Source: Oegoconia quadripuncta
Lineage: Eukaryota > Arthropoda > Insecta > Lepidoptera > Autostichidae
NCBI GenBank assembly: GCA_949316235.1
Contig: OX438750.1
Coordinates: 22,384,865-22,448,864, forward strand
Length of the DNA: 64,000 nt
Direction: 5' to 3'
In this document: piece by piece, positions 45,704-58,110 of the stretch
Layout: the number at the start of each line of letters is the position of its first letter
How positions within the stretch are numbered: position 1 is the first letter of the stretch
The notes under the pieces: model-generated
The model's database searches: none
What the model was told of the DNA's origin: nothing
The model's input: the letters and a program-made list of their open reading frames with translations, nothing else
Position numbers and translations under genes: made by a program

Positions 45704-45850
45704 AAAGTACGGTGGCAGTACCGCCCTCTGGTCGTCTAACCGGGAACATTGCACACGCTCCAGTAGCTCGAATAGTTCGTGTTGAGCACGAGCGCCGCCT
45801 GTCGTCGTTGAGCTCCATGGCGCCGCCACGTGCTGCCGCCTGTCGGAACA
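45704..45850 (-). other. Candidate host exon in a GC-rich island
   Basis: The minus strand has a strong start context GCGCCATGG (ATG at about 45819), then MELNDDRRRSCSTRT, ending at a TTCTCAG|GTATGT donor (about 45702). A second frame over the same bases (ALVLNTNYSSYWSVCNV) has codons ending mostly in G or C and may be the real one. No family recognised. Confidence 0.3.
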
Positions 45851-46019
45851 ATAAGGAACTAGTTAGAGCTTGAGCATTCAACGTTTCTCCCGTACCTCTA
45901 GATGGCGCTGTATTGAATTTTGCTACAATAGTTCCAATGTACTTTCGTAGATGGCAGGCTGTCTGATAACCGACAATAACCACTAGATGGCGTTATACGA
46001 TATTGTGGATAAAACATCA

Positions 46020-47385
46020 AAAGATGCAAAGTTTGTACGTATGAAACTTCTGAAGTTTATTTCAATTTCGGACGTAATTTTACGGAGGTCTTCAAAATGA
46101 TAACATACATGCCAACTTAGATGGGGCCTAGTAGAAAATTACTTATATTCGTGCCCACTGGATTATTCTGGCCTGAGCCTGATTCGTGGTCTTTAAGACT
46201 AATTGATGTTCTACAGGACAGATTTAGGAGCAAGATAGATACTATTATTACAAATAAAAATAAATTAGAGAAATAAAAATCCTAACTGCCCAAAAACAGA
46301 AAGGAGAAATACAGCTTTAAAATGTAGAACTCTGATGACCTAAGTACCTAATTGTAATTAAAAATATTGTAAATGCCTACACAATAAGCTAAATGTACTT
46401 AACAGCAGTATATACATATACATATATATAGGTACGTATTTATGAACTGTGAGGACAAGAGGTGTGTCAGCATTGTAGCAAGTGGAAGTCTGTAGGCTCT
46501 GACTTACCCCTACGGGAAACAGGCGGGACTTTATGTATGTATAAGTATAAATATATATATATATATTAGCTTTTGTGCCATGCAATAAATGCTTTGAGTT
46601 TGAATGTACCTTTACATGTATCTTAAATGCTGACAATCAACCTTATCAAGGAAGCATAACTTATTATGTTCTTAATTAAAAGATATCGCTGACGGGGGGT
46701 CAGCGATAATAAGTAAGTAATAACAGCGACAAATGGCAAAATTACCTGTAGTCGTCTACTATGGACCTATCTTATCTTATTCTGAAAATACCCTGTTTGG
46801 CAAATACTCTATTACAGACTTATTCTTAAAAAGAATGATCAAAAGCTCATTTTAGTTTTAGGCCAGTCCTCCTTTTTGGGTATTTAATAATTTATTTTTA
46901 TATAATTTTTTTCAGTTATCACGCGACAAAAATAACGCCTGAATTGAATAATGAATTTAGATTTTTTAAAGCATTATAAGCATACACGAATCTAAACACC
47001 TCAGTTATTAAAATCTATCGAGCCGTTCAGGCCACATGATGCGATGAAAGAACTTATATAATTCATTTGTAATATAGGTGAGCCTGCAATAAAGCAGCTT
47101 TGGATCCATAATAAGCCGTCAATCAAAACATGTTTCTGTGGCATATTCCTGTATAGCGTAGTGCTAGGTACCGCGATAATGAGACCACTCACAATAGAGC
47201 TCGTTACTGCACGGCACCAGTCAGGATGAAAGCTACTAAGATTTTCACATTCATTTTTCACCCACCTAGATAGAATCGACCAACGAAGTGCTTTATAGGT
47301 TCTGAGGAAAATTCCCTATGAAAATATTTGTGAAGTTGAATTTTTTTAACACTATTTTTGGTGTTTTTCGATTATATTAGTTCCT
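46020..47385. other. Host stretch, no recognised gene
   Basis: AT-rich, with ATATATAT runs at 46551-46566. 47000-47260 is a slightly GC-richer minus frame without known domain. Confidence 0.4.
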
Positions 47386-47770
47386 TACCTATGAAATTGG
47401 TGTTATGAAGAATTTTATGAAGACTGTTTTCTCCATACAAACATTTTTGATTTTTTTGGGGAACGGCAAATCCAAATTTAGCTAAACTTTGTGTGTATTA
47501 TCGGATAACCAGCGTTAATTTTTAAAAGTAACCGCTTTATAAAAGTTTCAGCGAATCTAATGATTATGGGAAGCACATGAAAAGAGCTCTGTTCAAATGA
47601 TTTTTATTATGTGGTTTAGCTCAGAAATTAAAAAATATTTCATGTGAAACCTTGAAATAATATTCCATTTTCCAAATAAAAAACAAATTTGGATATAGCT
47701 TTGAAAATCGCAGCAATTGGTACCTACATATGATTATTAACGAAGAAAAAAAACTCCAATTTCATAGGTA
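47386..47770. mobile_element. TA-flanked MITE (CCTATGAAATTGG termini), copy 2
   Basis: 385 bp, ends inverted and TA-flanked, near-identical to 36055-36438 with several small indels. Confidence 0.9.
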
Positions 47771-49465
47771 AAGACCCAATAATAATAGCTATACTAAGTT
47801 CCTACACACGCATCATTTCGAAGGTAAACCTTATCCCCTGACCATATTATAATAAATAATACTATTATTGACCGTTTCTCGTGGAAGGTATATCGAAGTA
47901 GGAACTTTCATGCAATAATCGCCTGGCATACACGCAAACAGCCATTGTTTAAAAATTTATTCAGACACATAAAAGGACCTAAGTTTGCGTAAAAAAAATT
48001 CCATTAACCATTGTAGAAGTTAAAAATCATACAAATGACCAAATTGCGAACGTCCTCCCTTTGAAGTCGGTTAAAAAGTCTCCAACGGATACAATTTCGA
48101 TAGGCACGTGTCCATTTAACTTTGCCTAATGTGTTTTATTCTGAATAACTCTTTGATTGTCAACATCATTAAACAGCACGACACCAGAAAATTGATTCAA
48201 TACCGTGCAATAAACGATGACAGAATTGAATATTTTTAACCGGTTTATCCATTCATTAGAGTTACTGTGATAGATAAACAAAAACCCGCGACGATGACCC
48301 CATCTGTTAATGGATAGTCGGAACTCGATATAATGGTTCCTGTACATGTGATTTATGCCCCAATTATCTGACCATTCTGTATCGAGAGCCAGGGCCGTAT
48401 CAAGGGTTTACTGCTCATGTACAATTTTCTACTTCTATACTTTTTCTTACCGAGCATTGTATTTTCATGTGAGTCCTTTTTTTTATTGTAATTCCATTAT
48501 GTTGTAAGATTTGATCACTATTGGAGAGTATAATAGCATTTGACAACATTACAACGTTACAACGTCACGAACCAACTCTGTTTATTATTTATATTGAAAT
48601 ATATGAACAAATAAGACACACATTTTTTTATTAAATTTATTCCAAAATAACGTAATTAGTTGATTATGTTAGTTGAATGTGTTCGTCCTCAAATGGGAAA
48701 GAAAAAATACTTAAACTTAATAACTAAGACATTTTAACGTAAAAATCCCCCAAAGTTTAGATATCTTCATAATGTTCCAAATGTCACCTCTAATTTGCGC
48801 GCTACTTCGCATCACCTCAAGTCCGGCCCTGTTTGTACTCTCCCCATCACAATCTCACTAGCATTATGGCAAATTTAATGGTTTTTCAAATTAAATCTCC
48901 CCTAAATTGTTACAAACCGGTCATCTCAATCAACACGTGTTTGTTTTTCGACTTAGCCTAATTTCTGTGTTGAATGGTATAGGTAGATATATTGTCGAGA
49001 TATTGCGCTAGTGGATATGATGATTGGCAGATGTGTTTGATAAGACGTGTTTGTTGGTTTTTAATTAATGTTGCCAGGCCATTCCCTGCCTGCGTAAATA
49101 GTGACTGATACTTAATTTCGTTTAAACGAATTACTCGTATATAGGTAAGCTCTTAAGCGAGATCGTAACCTTCCAATTTATTTTATAATTTCACAATAAT
49201 TCTTAAATTTATAATTTTAAAAACGAAACACTCGACAGCGTGACTGATTTTTTTAACATAAAATGTATCCTATGTCCTTCCGGGGGTTAAGAAGAATCTG
49301 ACAATATCCTGCACTTCAAAACCGGTACAGGAGGTAACCAAGAAATCTATATACCTCACACACATGGGGCGGTCGGGTAAAAAGAATGATGGTAAAGATT
49401 CCCTAAACATTTACAAAATCACATGTAAGGTGTGTTATTGTGTTAATTTATAAACATTACATACG
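47771..49465. other. Host stretch, no recognised gene
   Basis: AT-rich with short frames only; I see no reliable exon or repeat. Confidence 0.4.
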
Positions 49466-49735
49466 TCACGACCTTTATCCCAAATGGGGTGGTCAGAAAT
49501 ATCCCAAACATTAACGTTTGGGTGTTCCAAACATTAAAAGATTTAATGCTTGAAACAACATCCACGGTTCATCTTTCGAAATATACAGAGAGGCACACGG
49601 GTCACCCATTGCCGTTGGAATGTGCAAGTCTTATGATGTTTTTTATGGAAAGTCCCATAGTCGTCTTTTATGACAGCCACACGGGAAGAGATGACTTGGT
49701 TCTATTCTTTTTACTTACCGAAACCACATAGCAAA
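49466..49735 (+). mobile_element. Interspersed repeat (TTTATCCCAAATGGGG family)
   Basis: Shares ACGACCTTTATCCCAAATGG, GTTTGGGTGTTCCAAACATT, CACACGGGTCA and TGGAAAGTCCCATAGTCG with 41968-42170, 59596-59720, 60434-60670 and 61441-61985. Confidence 0.75.
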
Positions 49736-50072
49736 ATTAAAAATATTATCAATTACTATTTGATGATAATGAACCATAACACTTTATAAATCAGTATTAC
49801 GTTTGACATGACGATGACTATGTATACCTACAATTATACCAACTTTATTAATACTAGCTTCCCATTTTATCGCGGATTTTTTTCACCTCTCTCTTCCTAC
49901 CTCAGAGATACAAATAAACGATCCATCTATCTATCTATCTACCTCTCTGTCAAATTTCAATGCGATCGGTTCAGAAATTTAGTCATGAACAGGTTTGAAA
50001 CAAACATACTTACCTAGTGTCGTTAGGTAAACGTTGATAATAAATAATATAAGTCACTCCAGCTACAGCTGG

Positions 50073-50189
50073 ATTATTAATGATATTAACTTTACTAAGG
50101 AATTCTCCAATTGAATTGTAGGTAGACCTACAATTCAATTGACTTACCAATTGGAGAATTCCTCAGTAAAGTTAATATCAATTAATAAT
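50073..50189. repeat. 117-bp foldback
   Basis: Arms ATTATTAATGATATTAAC and GTTAATATCAATTAATAAT close a long near-perfect stem (AAGGAATTCTCCAATTG with CAATTGGAGAATTCCT) around a GTAGGTAGACCTAC centre. Confidence 0.9.
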
Positions 50190-52760
50190 ATTAATGAAAT
50201 TTTCAATAAAGAGCTCTGTTCAATGAATTGTTGAATGGAAATTAAAAGAAAAATAAACATAATCGTAGTTTGACTTGAAACAAAATGCTTATAGTATTGT
50301 GAAAATGTATTGTTAAGTCATAGTTTAAATTTGACTTTGAAATTTCAATGTGTGCATAGAAAATGGAAATGTTAGGTAAAGTAGGTAAGACCTACCTATT
50401 CTTTTTATATGTCTAGGTAATATGTCAGAATCAGATATTTTTGACCTTGGTTTATTCAGAAAAAAAAAACACAAAAAAATGCCCAGTCAGACATGTCCCC
50501 AACGTAAAATTTAGATCTCTAACCTAAAATTATATTTACAGTGGAGACATTTCTTTTTTTTTTTCGGAATATTAAAAACGGGATAGTATGATACGAGATG
50601 AGCTTCGAATGAATGCCAGCAATATCACTCTGTCCCTTTTCTTCATGGTACCTACCTAACGAACTGGTAAGCGGCTTTGAAAGACAAACCTACCTGTAAC
50701 ATCGTACATTTTAAGTGTAGGTGATGCCAAAGCATGCGTGCACAATGGGAACATATTTGGAGGACTACCTATCATATCTTAAATAAAATAAATAATGTAA
50801 AAATAATTGAATAATAAAATAAATGTGTTTGTGTTATTTTACTTCATGAACTTGCCCTGTAAAAATCACAAATTCAATGAAGACACCGGACTCTTTAAAT
50901 TTAAAAATTTTATATGTTCTCAAAATACGTGTTATTAGCAGATAAAGCTTGCATAAAACAGGAAAATATTTAGCAGACATGATACGAGGTCCAAAACTCC
51001 GTGTTTAATCCACGACCATTAATTCTGTATGAAAACAATGTGTCATCGAGATAGCAATTCCACGGAGTTTTGAATATTTTATGCACTTGCCCGCTATAGC
51101 TCTGTGAATAGCTAGCTTATTTTAGGAATATAGGATACCTACTGCTAGTAGTTAGTGACTTAATAGATGGTAAAATCGATTAGGTTTATTTCTGAGAAAG
51201 CGCAATCAATAATGTATGAATAAATGTATACGTTCTTCCATATCGGTTGCTGTATATATTTCGGTAGGAGGAAAAAAATGGTAACTGATATATAAATTAT
51301 ACAAAGCAATTAGCACATTTTACAATGGAGAATATAACATCAAATAAATGTGTGAATGAATATAGCATCCTAATTATATTTTAAGCAATGTAAGATGTGT
51401 ACAATTATGGAATTATCAAAATGTTGTAATAAACGTAATTAGATTGTTTCTTGGAGCATACAAAAACGAGAAATTAAAACATAACATTTAAGAAATAGCG
51501 AACCGTGAAATGAACAATCTGTCTTTGAGTCTCCATACCTACTACAAATCAAGTTAATTATAATAATTATACAATCTCACAAAGAACACAACTGGTGCCT
51601 TGTTTGTGATGTGAGAAGTTGATTTTTAATTTAATTAACTATTGTTTATATAACGGGAATACGATTTAACACGGGTAGACTTGTCAAAAAATTCAAAGAA
51701 TTTGACCAAACCATTATGAAGTTGAAGAATTACATTTGAATTGTTCATTATATCTCAAGAACCTGATATCATCTGAAATTCCTCGGAATCTATAAAAGAG
51801 GGTATACAGCTAAGGACATTAAAACAGTATCTATATTGAGACAGATGATTAAGTATGTACTTAACTCATTCATATTTTCAACAATTAAGTCATATTATTA
51901 GCAATATTCAGTATATTTGAATAGAAGCTGTCTTAGTAAAGCAGTATATTCAAATTCACTCAAGAGAAAATGATCGTTAGCAACCAATAGTGCTTCCTTT
52001 ATCTAACTTCTCCAATTAGCGACGACACAAACTAAGTTCCTACCCAATAACCCCTCTTCAATCAACAATATCAACTTGAACACTTGAAACTTCGGAATTT
52101 CAAATTATGACCCTCACTAATCATCGTCCGGATATTTTTTCCTTTTTTAAAGTGAACTTTTTAAGTTCTTATTTCAACAGGAAGCAAACACATGTCTCCA
52201 GTGTAGATCTCAGGCGATGCGATATGTAACTTCATATAAAGCAGAATACGGGGTGTAGTGTAACTCGTAAGTGCAATAAATAAGTGACAGAATTCAATAA
52301 GAAATAGTTACTCAAGAATAAAGACTGATTAAGGGCTTACATGAGATAGCACAGAATTAATATAGTACTATTTCCATAAATGTTACCTACTTATTAAGTC
52401 AAGTTCACTCTCGTCTTGTATATGTATTAGCTAAATTTATAAAAGTTAACAACATTATATTATAATTTATCTATCATGTCTACTTCTTTGAGTTCATCGT
52501 CTATTATCTTAATTATGTGTTGAGGTGGTGGTTATATGTGTTGGTCTGTTTGTCCTTGCTCCGCTACACAAACTAGAGAAGCTTAACTTACCGCACAATC
52601 GTCAACTTTAGCATTGTGAACTTCAACCCTGACATTGGCAGAATCATCGTGCACAACGATGCAGACATAACACAAGTATCTTTATGTATTTGTTTAAGTT
52701 ACATAGCACATTTTTATTCCTTTGACTTGTCCTGTCTTTATGCAACTAGCGACGGTAACT
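50190..52760. other. Host stretch, no recognised gene
   Basis: AT-rich, repeat-poor by eye, and no exon-like segment convinces me. Possibly intronic or intergenic. Confidence 0.4.
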
Positions 52761-52764
52761 CGTC

Positions 52765-52930
52765 TGCTCTGGGTGCGACAGTAAACCAGCGCTGAGCTCT
52801 TATAAGCTCAGCATATAGCTGAGTCGATTCCCTTTCGCTCCTGCGACACTTATCTGAGTGTTCTGTTATTTTACTTGCCAATTGTTGTATATGTGTCGAA
52901 GTGGCGAATAAACAGTTTCTTTCTTTCTTT
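52765..52930 (+). mobile_element. Interspersed repeat with CTTTCTTTCTTTCT tail
   Basis: Similar to 570-680 (TCTGGGTGCGACAG, GAGCTCTTATA, CTGAGTGTTCTGTTAT) but longer, ending in a TTTC microsatellite as retroposed elements do. Confidence 0.6.
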
Positions 52931-53441
52931 CTAATACTAAATTGGAATTGGAAAGACTGATTAAAATTATGAATTTCAGACATTGATCCTCAATCTGGGG
53001 GTCGCGGGCGATTATTTAAAGGCGGTAGTTCGGTGTAGTGTTATTCCTCTATGGCGGTAGGTATAAAAATAAAGACCTGTTACGAAAAATCCTGTTTAAA
53101 TACATAGATACATTATTTGTCATTTTAGTAACGTAAAATTTTGATAATTATAATATTACTAGCTTTCCTCCTGCGACTTCGCCTGAATGAGTTTATCGCA
53201 GACTTTTTCCTCTCTCTCTCCGAGTCCCAACTTCCATAGTTCAGTATGATAGGTTCAGCAAGTTAGACGTGAAAGTCGGAACTATTAATAACTATTAGTA
53301 CTTATAGATGCTGAGCAATCGCTAGGATTTTATTCCATTTTTGGCTGTTTATTTACGGGTCGCGACACTAAAATGTTTTTTTTTTTACTGTTAAGTGGGT
53401 CGAGACACTAAAGGCACTGAGAAACGATGCACAGAACATAT

Positions 53442-53578
53442 TGGTGTCGATTCGGATGTACACCAACTAAACTAAACTAAAACCAGTTTTGGAGTTGTGC
53501 CGTCGCATCGTACTGTACTACTTTAAAACTGGTTTTAGTTTAGTTTAGTTTAGTTGGTGTACATCCGAATCGACACCA
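53442..53578. mobile_element. Foldback MITE (TGGTGTCGATTCGG), copy 2
   Basis: 137 bp; perfect terminal inversion, inner arms with a repeated TTTAG motif. Confidence 0.92.
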
Positions 53579-54153
53579 TTATCATGCTAGAGAATAAGGT
53601 GCCTACTTCACACATTTACGAAGAGATCAGTGCGATATTATAGAGTATCTAGTCTAGTATTAATAGGTAGATAGAATATATAGTAGTGATTTATATCTAC
53701 ATATAAAATAAAAGCAAACATTGCTTTTAAATTTCGTTTATTTTGAAAGCGGACTGGTCCGAACGTTCCACATTACACATTAATATTTACCAACACCCTG
53801 TACAGTCGATATATCTAAATATGTACCTCTTAGCTCGATGTGGGGGAGCGTAGGTTAGGTTTTAAGCGTGGGAAGTTGTATAGCATCATTCAAAATGTCA
53901 CTTTAGTTTCGCAGTCTTTATGGAAACGATGTATATTTATAGGATCAGCGTCTGTCAACGTACGTGCCGCCAACTTTTGATGAATTAATTTTATGAACTT
54001 ATTATGAAACGGCGAAGGACTCGTCCCCTGTTACGTATATTTTGAAAGGTGACCAGTAGATGTTGTTTCAAAACAAATTGGTAGCACTTAATGATCTTTA
54101 TTCTGGGCTAGATACTCGTAACAACTATAGTTTGTCACAAGGAGAGTAGACAA

Positions 54154-54300
54154 TGGTGTCGATTCGGTTGTACACCGACTAAACTAAACTAAAACCAGTT
54201 TTGGAGTGGTGCCGTCGCATCGTACTGTTCCAGGGAGAAAGAGACAGTACTACTTTAAAACTGGTTTTAGTTTAGTTGGTGTACATCCGAATCGACACCA
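54154..54300. mobile_element. Foldback MITE (TGGTGTCGATTCGG), copy 3
   Basis: 147 bp, same termini and inner loop GTTCCAGGGAGAAAGAGAC as copy 1. It lies only about 575 bp from copy 2. Confidence 0.92.
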
Positions 54301-54540
54301 TTGGTGCCACGAGTTTTTGTGTGTAAAATAGGGAACTGCATGATTTTGAAAAATTCAGTTCAATGAAGTTGCAGGTAAAATTCGAGATACATAATATTCC
54401 ACGAATATACCTAATAATAAATAAGAAAAAAAAAATGTCAATTCTCGTGGCGCAGTCGCATTCTGTATTTGTTTTCAGTCAGTCCGCGGATGATGCTTCG
54501 TTTTAATACGAGTATTTCCTTACTTCACGAGGGTACGTTA

Positions 54541-54943
54541 TACAGGGTGAAATTGAATTCGTGTAATTCCTGTTTACTGGTGATTCCGTCCCTGATTACG
54601 AACAACTTTCCCCAAGGAACCATAGTCGAATTCGATCACAACATTTTCGATTACCCATACAATGTATATCATGCTAAGACCACCTTTAGTATGGAAGTCG
54701 AACGATTTTCGGTTGGTGATTCCACTCTTGATTAAGAACAATTTTCCACTAGGAACCATTGCCGAATTCAGCCGAAAAACGTTGGACTTCTATACTAAAG
54801 TTGGTTTCAGAATGGTTTACTTTGTATGGGTAAACGAAAATTTTTTGATCGAATTCGACTATGGTTCCTTGGGGAAAATTGTTCGTAATCAGGAGCGGAG
54901 TTACCAGTAAACAGAAATTACACGAATTCAATTTCACCCTGTA
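54541..54943. mobile_element. TA-flanked MITE (CAGGGTGAAA termini), intact relative
   Basis: TACAGGGTGAAATTGAATTC and GAATTCAATTTCACCCTGTA are inverted ends. Inside are further inverted copies of CCAAGGAACCATAGTCGAAT, so much of the element is self-complementary. Confidence 0.88.
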
Positions 54944-55795
54944 TAGTCGGTCTCGGTTGTTTATAGATTGAAATATTTAGATGATTGTTCGTCATCCATT
55001 CTACACCGCCTCAGCGGATTTGGGTGCAAGGGTGGATTATGTGGATAAACTCATGAGTCGAAATTATAAATAAATTCCATGGGATGATAAAAGGCGGAAG
55101 CGAAGCAAGCTTTTGCATATTTTCGAACTCACGTACATCGGGCTACTTGATGTAGTGTACTTCGTAATCTTGGGCCTTCGATGTTACTTTTGTAGATATG
55201 TTAATGATTGATTGTCATTCTTACTTTTTTATTTTGCCCTAGAGTTTTAGGGTCAAGTCTTTTATGGTTGAATATTTTAGGGTTAAGTACATTTAATTTT
55301 CGGGCTCTGGTTATTCGGCCGTAACTTGGCATTTTAAATATAAGGTATTTCGATTTCGGATATTTTTGGCTCATGCATTTTAAGTAAAGGCATTATGTTC
55401 TGCGACATTATAAACTTATTCTACTCGGGCGGAACCGCGGGAGAAGACAAGTAAGTTATATAAATATTTGTATTCCTATAATTGAGTTAACTCTTCCCGT
55501 GTTAGGTTGCTTGTTGACAATGATAGATCCTCGTTTGAAACTAAATCTCCTTTGTCAAATTGTCTCTTGTAATTTACTATCGCAGAAGAGATCTATAACA
55601 AATTGGAAAATTATTAACAGTACAATTCAATTATGTTATAATAGATAACACAGAGCAGGCTTATTTTCGTACCGTGAGGAACGAAAATAAATAGACGTTA
55701 GGATTACTTATTGAAATTAGTAATATCATGCGGTTTCAACCCAGTACCAGCAATAGAATGACACGAAATAGAGGCCTGCTATCACTTTCAGGCTC
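54944..55795. other. Host stretch, no recognised gene
   Basis: Only short frames; a GC-rich GGGCGGAACCGCGGGAG at about 55429-55445 resembles the interspersed repeat end seen near 35.6 kb. Confidence 0.35.
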
Positions 55796-56072
55796 TAAAG
55801 CCCGTATTAATAAATCAATCTCAATAGAAGTCTTGAGGCTGTATCAACTGAGATGCGTCTCAAGTAGTTGACGCTATCTCAAGCTCCGTGCTAATTTATA
55901 AACCAATCCTGAGGTCTACTCAGCTGAGATCACTTCTCAAGTATTCGCCTCAGCGGCGAATGAATGATAGTTTTGAGTTTCGTTTATTAATACGCGCACC
56001 TCTCAGGTGAGTACTGCTTGAGTATGCACGTGCTTTTGAGGTCTCAAGTTAGGTTTATTAATACAGGCCTTA
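55796..56072. mobile_element. MITE with TTTATTAATACAGGC termini
   Basis: Ends TAAAGCCCGTATTAATAAA and TTTATTAATACAGGCCTTA are inverted. The inside is rich in CTCAAG/CTTGAG and CTGAG motifs, able to fold. The terminal TTA/TAA may be the duplicated target. Confidence 0.85.
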
Positions 56073-57110
56073 GAGAGCAAGAGAATCAGAGCTACAGTCT
56101 CATGTCTTTATAGCAACTGCTGGGTATGCTAGCCCCGTACTTTTATCTATTATTACTATATTATAGGTACCTACTCATTGATATAGATATTTTTGGTCTG
56201 TCCTTGGGCAAATTTAGAAATGGGGTACGCAGAAAATTGTTTTAGTTTAAGTTATTTTTTTGTGTTTGTATTATGTAACGTCTAAGTAATTTAAGTGCAA
56301 CATTCAGTTTTTTTTTCTACTGAGCTCACACAAAAAAATTAATTGGAATAATAATCTGTGGAACTTGAGGTCTATTACTTAATATTAGTTATGTAATGTT
56401 GATATATGACTGTTTGTTTCCCAAATAAATAAAATAAATTATGTATTCTGTGCTAGCACCTTTATCTCTAATTTCATGAGTAATAAGCAACCAATATTTA
56501 TATTAATTTCAAATAACTAGATACTTCACTATTAATTAACGCTGGCGGTTCTTGATCCCGGCGAGAAGAAAACGTGGTTTTCTTTTCTAGGCCTGTAGGC
56601 CAATAGGAATCGTTTCTCCGACAAACGCTAACTCTTCATCTCTCGCAGCTTTATTAGCATCCAATCACTTGGGAGAAACAAGTCGTTATAGAAACATCTG
56701 GCATTTGCCCGACTTTTTGGCGGGAATTCAGAGAGCGATGTTACATTTTTGGTTATATTTCATGTTTGTGCATTCGGCAAAATATTGTGCGACAAAGGTT
56801 AGTGATGGTGTACAAGTGAAGTACGTAACAAAGTTTTCGGATTCCCATAAGAAACCGCCAAAATCTTCAAAAGCATTCTGTTACATTAGTGAAGAATACT
56901 AAGGTATACTACAGCAGACTAGGCTGTTTGGGTTCAGATCCCTTTGCCTTCCAAAATTGTTAGAGATTTAACAAAAAAAAATGGCTCGTGTCTTAGTGTG
57001 TATAGATTACTACCTCAGCAAGATATTATACATGAAAGGTATGTACCTATATCTATTCGGTTCAAAGCGCATGATTCCCTAGAGATCTAGTTACGGGATC
57101 GATGTCGGTC
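56073..57110. other. Host stretch, no recognised gene
   Basis: Short frames only; the frame at 56669-56902 shows no family signature. Confidence 0.35.
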
Positions 57111-57111
57111 A

Positions 57112-57127
57112 CACGCGCATGCGCGTG
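57112..57127. repeat. 16-bp alternating purine-pyrimidine palindrome
   Basis: CACGCGCATGCGCGTG is a perfect palindrome and strictly alternates, a sequence type able to adopt Z-DNA. It stands out in an AT-rich region. Confidence 0.9.
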
Positions 57128-57274
57128 ATCTCCGCACGACTGACACTTGACACTTGTCCTCGACTAAATACTCGATTGCTAATTGATCAGTTCGCATCAA
57201 GTTGAATGTCAGATGTGTGAGAACATTGTGAAATCATTAGCAACAAACCACCTAATTCTTAAATAACTTCTAAT

Positions 57275-57310
57275 TAACAAACTCAGCTAAACATATAGCT
57301 GAGTTTGTTA
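57275..57310. repeat. Perfect 15-bp-arm hairpin
   Basis: TAACAAACTCAGCTA, 6-nt loop, TAGCTGAGTTTGTTA. Confidence 0.9.
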
Positions 57311-57377
57311 TTTAGATGTTATAAATAACTATAACAAATAAAGTAAAATGTAAGACCGTATACCGGCTGAGATTTTT

Positions 57378-57745
57378 TCCGTAAGGAAAAAAATAAGGCA
57401 TCTTAGGTACCTATGTGAAATAGAAGGTATTGGCATAGGTAGTTTTTTTTTTTCAAAACTATAATCGAGTAAAGCGTTGCTTGTGTCATTTGACAGTCGC
57501 GTTTGTAGCCTGTTCCACATAAGTACATCTTTAAATTAAATAAATTAAAAAAAAACTTGGAGAAAATACGAGTTCCAAATAAATTTGGCATGATAGGAAA
57601 CCCTATGAATCCCGCCAGTCGCATATCAATCTAGGGCGGGCGAGTGCGTTTGTGAAAACAAAAAATAAACCTAATAAAATAATAAACTTTTGCCGATAAT
57701 TTCTATTTTACTTACCTAACTATGCCCTATTTTTTCCAAAAAAAC
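57378..57745. mobile_element. MITE, copy 2 of the 33060-33450 family
   Basis: Shares CCGTAAGGAAAAAAATA, GAAGGTATTGGCATAGG and GTCGCGTTTGTAGCC with copy 1; the right end is eroded. Confidence 0.8.
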
Positions 57746-57923
57746 CATTCATGGTCTAAAACTAATGTAAAAGATTGTATTTTCAAACGGTCAATCCTGA
57801 TGCGTATTTAGGGTAAGAGGCAACGACTATAAGTATCTATAAAGAAAAAATAAAACCGAATTAAGAGTCACTTTATTCATTGCTAATCAAACTTGCATAA
57901 AATTTTTTGCTTTTTTGATTGCT

Positions 57924-58110
57924 GACGACCGATTGGTGTAGTGGATAGTGACCCTGCCAGCGAAACCAACGGTTGCGGGTTCGAATCCCGCGACGAATAT
58001 GAACATTTATTCCTGACATTATCTATCTAGTATCCAGAGTACAAGCTTTGCTTAGTTTGGGACTAAATGATTGGTGTACGTGTCCGAAATATTTATTTAT
58101 ATTTATTATT
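57924..58110 (+). mobile_element. tRNA-derived SINE (family A), copy 4
   Basis: GACGACCGATTGGTGTAGTG head and GGGTTCGAATCCCGCGACG box; an internal deletion removes most of the middle body. Confidence 0.85.
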
